Positions 14,545 through 17,901 of a stretch of DNA of 17,901 bases are shown piece by piece (position 1 is the stretch's first letter; each line of letters starts with the position of its first letter). This stretch comes from Nitrospirota bacterium (GTDB lineage: Bacteria; Nitrospirota; Nitrospiria; Nitrospirales; UBA8639): assembly GCA_003233615.1 (NCBI GenBank), contig QIMB01000458.1, forward strand, positions 1 through 17,901, read 5' to 3'. The notes under the pieces were generated by a model. That model saw only the letters and a program-made list of their open reading frames with translations. It ran no database searches and had not been told where the DNA came from. The position numbers and the translations under genes are program-made.

Positions 14545-15527
14545 TGCATATGTCCACTCCTGCTGCCATTGAAGTCTCTAATCTCGGCAAAGTTTATGAT
14601 TCTGTCCATGCAGTCAAAAATCTTTCGTTGTCCGTGCAGCATGGAGAGATCTTCGGGCTATTAGGGCCAAACGGAGCAGGAAAGAGTACGACGCTCCGAA
14701 TCCTGATTACCACACTTCGTCCAACAACAGGTACCGCGACTATCCTCGGACACGATGTTGTCAAAGAAGCCGATACTGTTCGCCGACTCATCGGGTATGT
14801 GGCGCAGGAACGTGCCATTGATCGATTTTTGACAGGACGAGAACACCTGCTGCTCTTTGCCGAACTCTATCATTTACCCAAGCACGAGGCGTTGGCCCGC
14901 ATCGACTCTCTCTTGAAGCTTGTGGGGCTGGAAAACGATGCGGATCGAGTGGCGAAAGGCTACTCAGGGGGCATGAAGCGGAAACTGGATATCGCCTGCG
15001 GGTTACTCCCGCATCCGAAAATTCTCTTTCTTGATGAACCCACTCTGGGGTTGGATGTCCAAAGCCGACTGAATATTTGGGAACATATTCGGAAATTACA
15101 GCAGCAGGGCATGACCATTGTGATCACCACGAATTATTTAGACGAAGCCGATCAACTCTGTGATCGAATAGCTATTATGGATCACGGAGAAATCCGGGTG
15201 ACAGGTTCTCCTAAAGACCTCAAAGCCAGTCTGGGGGGAGACGGAATTTGGTTGACCCTCATTGATGCAACCCCAGAAATACTGGAACAACTCACCACGG
15301 CCCTTCAGAGATTACCATTCGTACGAGCCATCCAGACAAGGGAAAGTGGTCTCGACATTCGGGTGGATGGTCCTGAAAAAGCCCTGCCTGCCATTATGGA
15401 AACAACAAATTCTGTTGCAGGCTGTCGGTTAGATGGCATTGAATATCATCGACCCCGGTTAGATGACGTGTTTGTAGCACACACGGGACGTTCTCTCACC
15501 AACGAACCCCCTGAACCCACAGACTGA
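14544..15527 (+). CDS. DrrA-type ABC exporter ATP-binding protein
   Basis: The ATPase of a two-gene exporter. Walker A GPNGAGKST (41-49), Q-loop VAQE (Gln88), signature YSGGMKRK (140-147) and Walker B LFLDEP (161-166) are intact. The H-loop reads TTNYLDEAD, with Asn197 where many ABC ATPases have His; DrrA-like proteins often have Gln here, which supports that subgroup. The C-terminal region ends with RPRLDDVFVAHTG, the conserved tail of DrrA/NodI-type proteins. The start overlaps the preceding stop (TAATG); another ATG lies six bases on. The permease follows after 105 bp. The exported substrate (drug, lipid or polysaccharide) cannot be told from sequence. Confidence 0.92.
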   Translation: MHMSTPAAIEVSNLGKVYDSVHAVKNLSLSVQHGEIFGLLGPNGAGKSTTLRILITTLRPTTGTATILGHDVVKEADTVRRLIGYVAQERAIDRFLTGREHLLLFAELYHLPKHEALARIDSLLKLVGLENDADRVAKGYSGGMKRKLDIACGLLPHPKILFLDEPTLGLDVQSRLNIWEHIRKLQQQGMTIVITTNYLDEADQLCDRIAIMDHGEIRVTGSPKDLKASLGGDGIWLTLIDATPEILEQLTTALQRLPFVRAIQTRESGLDIRVDGPEKALPAIMETTNSVAGCRLDGIEYHRPRLDDVFVAHTGRSLTNEPPEPTD

Positions 15528-15632
15528 AGTGAGAAGGTAGGAGTGAGACGCAAAAAAGACAGAATGAGAAGAAGATAAGCCTTCCCTTTTTCTTCGCACT
15601 GCTTTATCTAATTTCTTGGGAACCAATTAGCT
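15528..15632. other. Purine-rich spacer between ATPase and permease genes
   Basis: The first half is a run of degenerate GTGAGA/AGAAG units on the plus strand, then a pyrimidine-rich half. The 12-mer AGTGAGACGCAA (15542-15553) also occurs, on the other strand, at 12442-12453 across the start of the propeller gene, suggesting an interspersed simple repeat inserted into the operon. Confidence 0.45.
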
Positions 15633-16412
15633 ATGAATGAACAAATACGGGAGGTGCTTGCCCTCACCAATCGTTGGGTCAAGCGACTCAGCCGGGAAAA
15701 ATTCAGTATGCTGTTTACCCTGGCTCAGCCGATGATTTTTTGGCTAATTTTCTTTGGCAACTTATTCCAAAAAGCAGCTGATATCCAGCTTCTCCAAGCA
15801 CCAAACTATATGAGTTTTCTTGCCGCTGGTGTCGTCGTGATGACTGTGCTCAACAATGGATTAGCCGGGGGAATCGACTTGCTGTTTGATAAAGAAAACG
15901 GATTTCTCGAACGTTTGATGTCCACACCCATTCGCCGCTCCTCAGTCATTCTTAGCCGCTTCCTCTTTGTCATGGCCATCACGGGAATGCAAATCCTTGT
16001 TATCTTGGCCGTTGCGTTTCTCTTTGGCGTCAGCCCGGAAACCGGCATTTTGGGTATCGCAGTCATTCTCATTATCGGCATGTTATTTGGAGTTGGATTG
16101 ACAGCCATTTCAATGGCCATGGCCTTTACCGTCAAAACTCACGGAGACTTCTTCTCTGTCTTGGGCTTTCTTTCGCTACCTATGATCTTTCTCAGTTCCG
16201 CCTTAGTGCCATTAGGGGCCATGCCCGGTTGGATGCAAGCCTTGGCTTTCTTTAATCCCATGACGTGGGTGATCGATGCCGTGCGTCCCCTCATCATCTC
16301 AGGTTGGAGTCAAGCACTCCCACAAGTTGGCATGGCGCTCGTGGTCCTGGTCGCGTTTGATGCGCTGTGTCTCTATGGTGGAGCAAAAGCCTTTAAGCGG
16401 TCGGTCGGGTAA
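15633..16412 (+). CDS. ABC-2 type permease (DrrB-like)
   Basis: The membrane partner of the preceding ATPase, 259 aa. About six membrane segments are visible (near residues 27-45, 60-80, 108-132, 138-166, 174-196 and 231-250). The family signatures are the cytoplasmic coupling segment DKENGFLERLMSTPIRRSSV (86-105) and the second conserved block SLPMIFLSSALVPLGAMPGW (181-200) followed by FFNPMTWVIDAVRPL. The ATG lacks a strong SD. Together with the ATPase it should export a hydrophobic or surface-bound molecule; the substrate is unknown. Confidence 0.92.
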   Translation: MNEQIREVLALTNRWVKRLSREKFSMLFTLAQPMIFWLIFFGNLFQKAADIQLLQAPNYMSFLAAGVVVMTVLNNGLAGGIDLLFDKENGFLERLMSTPIRRSSVILSRFLFVMAITGMQILVILAVAFLFGVSPETGILGIAVILIIGMLFGVGLTAISMAMAFTVKTHGDFFSVLGFLSLPMIFLSSALVPLGAMPGWMQALAFFNPMTWVIDAVRPLIISGWSQALPQVGMALVVLVAFDALCLYGGAKAFKRSVG

Positions 16413-16431
16413 ACCTCTATTTCATTTCAAA

Positions 16432-16449
16432 AGAGCCACGAACGGCTCT
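16432..16449. terminator. Hairpin after the permease gene
   Basis: AGAGCC-ACGAAC-GGCTCT forms a perfect 6-bp stem with a 6-nt loop, 19 bp after the permease stop. There is no clean U-run, only CCATGATTTTCT, so it may be a weak terminator or attenuator rather than a full stop. Confidence 0.4.
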
Positions 16450-16496
16450 CCATGATTTTCTAACGACGAACATCTGCTGTCGAATAATTATCACCC

Positions 16497-17366
16497 TTGC
16501 TTCCTCCAGATAGCACCATCCACGCACTGCTTCGTTTACTGTCTGATCCAAACGAACAGGTCGCCCGTACCATCCAAGACCAACTGTCATGTCTCGGTCC
16601 AAGCGTTGTCCCCTTTCTCGACCAAGCCGGGAAGGATGATGCCACATTAGAACCACGAATCGCCTTCATCAAAGATGGAATTCGCTTTGGCCAATTACAC
16701 GATGAATTCCAGAGATTTGTCTCTCACAGTGCGCGCAAAGAGGATTGGGAGTATGGGGCCTTTCTCATTGCCAAGTTAGCGTACCCGGATCTCTCCATTC
16801 CGCATTATGTCGATTCCCTTGATCAGCTGGCCGATGAATTTCGCACCAAGTGGCATACCACTGATTCTCCATCTGAAAAAGCGGCACGCCTCCTCAGTAC
16901 GTTCTTGTTTAAAGATAAGGGGTTTTCGGGAAATCGGACGCAGTACTACGATGCAGATAACAGCTACTTAAATCGTGTTATTGAAACCCGCCAAGGGATT
17001 CCGATTAGCTTATCAGCACTGTATGTGTTTGTGGGAAAGCGACTGGGTCTGCCAGTCGTCGGCGTGGGAATGCCAGGGCATTTTCTCGTCAAGCTAGAAG
17101 GTGAGACACCTGAACAATTCGTCGATTGTTTCAATGGCGGCACGCTCATCCGGGAGAAAGACTGCGAGCAGTTTATCACCGCCTCTGGCTTGGATTATGA
17201 CCCGCAATTCTTGAAAAAGAGTTCAACACCGACCATTTTAGCCCGCATGCTCAGAAATCTTTTGAGTGTGTATGAGCAGGAGCCTGAAGAACAGATGGCA
17301 CGCCGAGTCCAGGTACTGCTTGAGTTACTGGAAAATGAACAACCCGACTCCGAACGACCTCACTAA
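16497..17366 (+). CDS. SirB1 / transglutaminase-like family protein
   Basis: A 289-aa protein of the SirB1 (Transglut_core2) family. The N-terminus (about 1-60) is helical and HEAT-like (LLRLLSDPNEQVARTIQDQL). The core contains YYDADNSYLNRVIETRQGIP (150-169) followed by ISLSALYVFVGKRLGLPVVGVGMPGHFLVKL, the most conserved stretch of the family, with the GHF His195. I see no cysteine at the usual transglutaminase position, as expected for SirB1-type proteins, so catalysis is unproven. The start is TTG at 16497; an in-frame stop lies at 16485-16487, and no ATG or SD is available. Function is not established in the family. Confidence 0.85.
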   Translation: MLPPDSTIHALLRLLSDPNEQVARTIQDQLSCLGPSVVPFLDQAGKDDATLEPRIAFIKDGIRFGQLHDEFQRFVSHSARKEDWEYGAFLIAKLAYPDLSIPHYVDSLDQLADEFRTKWHTTDSPSEKAARLLSTFLFKDKGFSGNRTQYYDADNSYLNRVIETRQGIPISLSALYVFVGKRLGLPVVGVGMPGHFLVKLEGETPEQFVDCFNGGTLIREKDCEQFITASGLDYDPQFLKKSSTPTILARMLRNLLSVYEQEPEEQMARRVQVLLELLENEQPDSERPH

Positions 17367-17496
17367 CCTGTTCCTCAAACAAGGCCCTCTTTCATCAACC
17401 AGGAAAACTTTCAACAACAGACCCGTTTCTATCCTAATTGAAAACACCAGGCGCAAAACAAAAATCCATGGTTGTATTAACAGCTAAATCCACTAT

Positions 17497-17724
17497 ATGA
17501 TGGACATCATGGATCACCTCATCACCTCCTCAAAAAATGTTTTAGGCGGCACCCCGGTCTTTACGGGAACCAGAGTTCCATTTCAATCCTTGATAGATTA
17601 CCTGGAAGCTGGAGATTCGATCGATACCTTTCTTGAAGACTTTCCTACTGTCACCCGCGAACAAGTCATCGTCGCACTCGAAACTGCTAAGGAAGCCTTC
17701 ATCAAAGTACAGTTGACAGCGTGA
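17497..17724 (+). CDS. DUF433 antitoxin-like protein
   Basis: A 75-aa protein matching DUF433: SSKNVLGGTPVFTGTRVPFQ opens the domain, then LIDYLEAGDSIDTFLEDFPTVTREQVIVALETA forms the helix-turn-helix part. DUF433 proteins are commonly paired with PIN-like DUF5615 proteins and treated as antitoxins. The start is ATG at 17497; another in-frame ATG lies 12 bases on. Its TGA overlaps the next gene's GTG by four bases (GTGA), the classic layout for such pairs. Confidence 0.9.
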   Translation: MMDIMDHLITSSKNVLGGTPVFTGTRVPFQSLIDYLEAGDSIDTFLEDFPTVTREQVIVALETAKEAFIKVQLTA

Positions 17725-17901
17725 GAATCTTGTTAGACGAGTGTGTCCCTCGACGATTGGCAAGCGATTTCCCGTCTCAGGTCTCAACAGTTCAACAATT
17801 GCGACTCTCTGGTCTAGATAATGGAGAGCTCCTGACAAGAATTGAAAACGATTTTGATGTATTCGTTACAGTTGATCAAAACCTTCAATATCAACAAAAC
17901 C
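17721..17901 (+). CDS. DUF5615 PIN-like toxin, truncated by the window edge
   Basis: A GTG start at 17721 overlaps the DUF433 stop. The 60 visible residues read MRILLDECVPRRLASDFPSQ and end DVFVTVDQNLQYQQN, both typical of DUF5615. The acidic pair in LLDE and the Asp in TVDQN fit the PIN-like (Mut7-C) nuclease fold. It is expected to be the toxin partner of the upstream protein; RNase activity is inferred from family. The 3' end lies beyond 17901. Confidence 0.88.
   Translation, partial: MRILLDECVPRRLASDFPSQVSTVQQLRLSGLDNGELLTRIENDFDVFVTVDQNLQYQQN

Noticed and set aside
15806..16135. A minus-strand open frame over the permease
   Set aside because: Its Met/Ile/Thr-rich product is the mirror of membrane-segment codons.
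1..17901. tRNA, rRNA or riboswitch genes
   Set aside because: I looked through the intergenic regions and found no cloverleaf, conserved rRNA segment or recognisable riboswitch core.

Overview
This window looks like a stretch of chromosome from a Gram-negative, roughly 50% G+C bacterium. It carries signal peptides, two lipoprotein signal sequences, outer-membrane-type proteins and a periplasmic cupredoxin. From memory, the mix of genes and the short interspersed inverted-repeat elements is reminiscent of Nitrospira, perhaps a lower-G+C lineage. That placement is inference; no rRNA or marker gene is present.

Layout. Positions 1-5730 are read mostly from the minus strand: a periplasmic molybdate-type binding protein (ModA) at the left edge, a repeat-packed intergenic stretch, an alginate-export-type outer-membrane porin, a PhoD-like phosphatase without an export signal, then a cupredoxin gene followed closely by peptide deformylase. 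A complete IS6-type insertion sequence (about 5942-6734) comes next. Its right end abuts a truncated copy of the same repeat element that flanks the porin, and this leads straight into a Sfp-type phosphopantetheinyl transferase. From 7.6 to 11.3 kb lie a minus-strand lipoprotein, a plus-strand orphan protein, a stand-alone CheY-like receiver and a secreted probable outer-membrane protein.

The right third has two divergent groups. On the minus strand, a secreted AttH/CrtC lipocalin-like protein is followed 3 nt later by a seven-bladed Asp-box propeller lipoprotein. On the plus strand, a Lon-N-domain protein overlaps a DrrA-type ABC ATPase, followed by a DrrB-type permease and a SirB1/transglutaminase-like protein. 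The window ends in a DUF433-DUF5615 toxin-antitoxin-type pair whose second gene is cut by the window edge.

How genes may work together. The ABC ATPase and permease should form an exporter. The divergent AttH-like protein and propeller lipoprotein are envelope proteins that could serve a related surface or lipid task, but that link rests only on neighbourhood. ModA would bind oxyanions in the periplasm, with modB and modC possibly beyond the left edge. The most notable non-coding signals are two inverted-repeat elements between modA and the porin, one of which supplies the last two codons and stop of the porin; a half copy fused to the IS; a promoter overlapping a dyad upstream of the porin; and a probable frameshift in the porin signal peptide. 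I did not see a clearly novel multi-gene defence or metabolic system.
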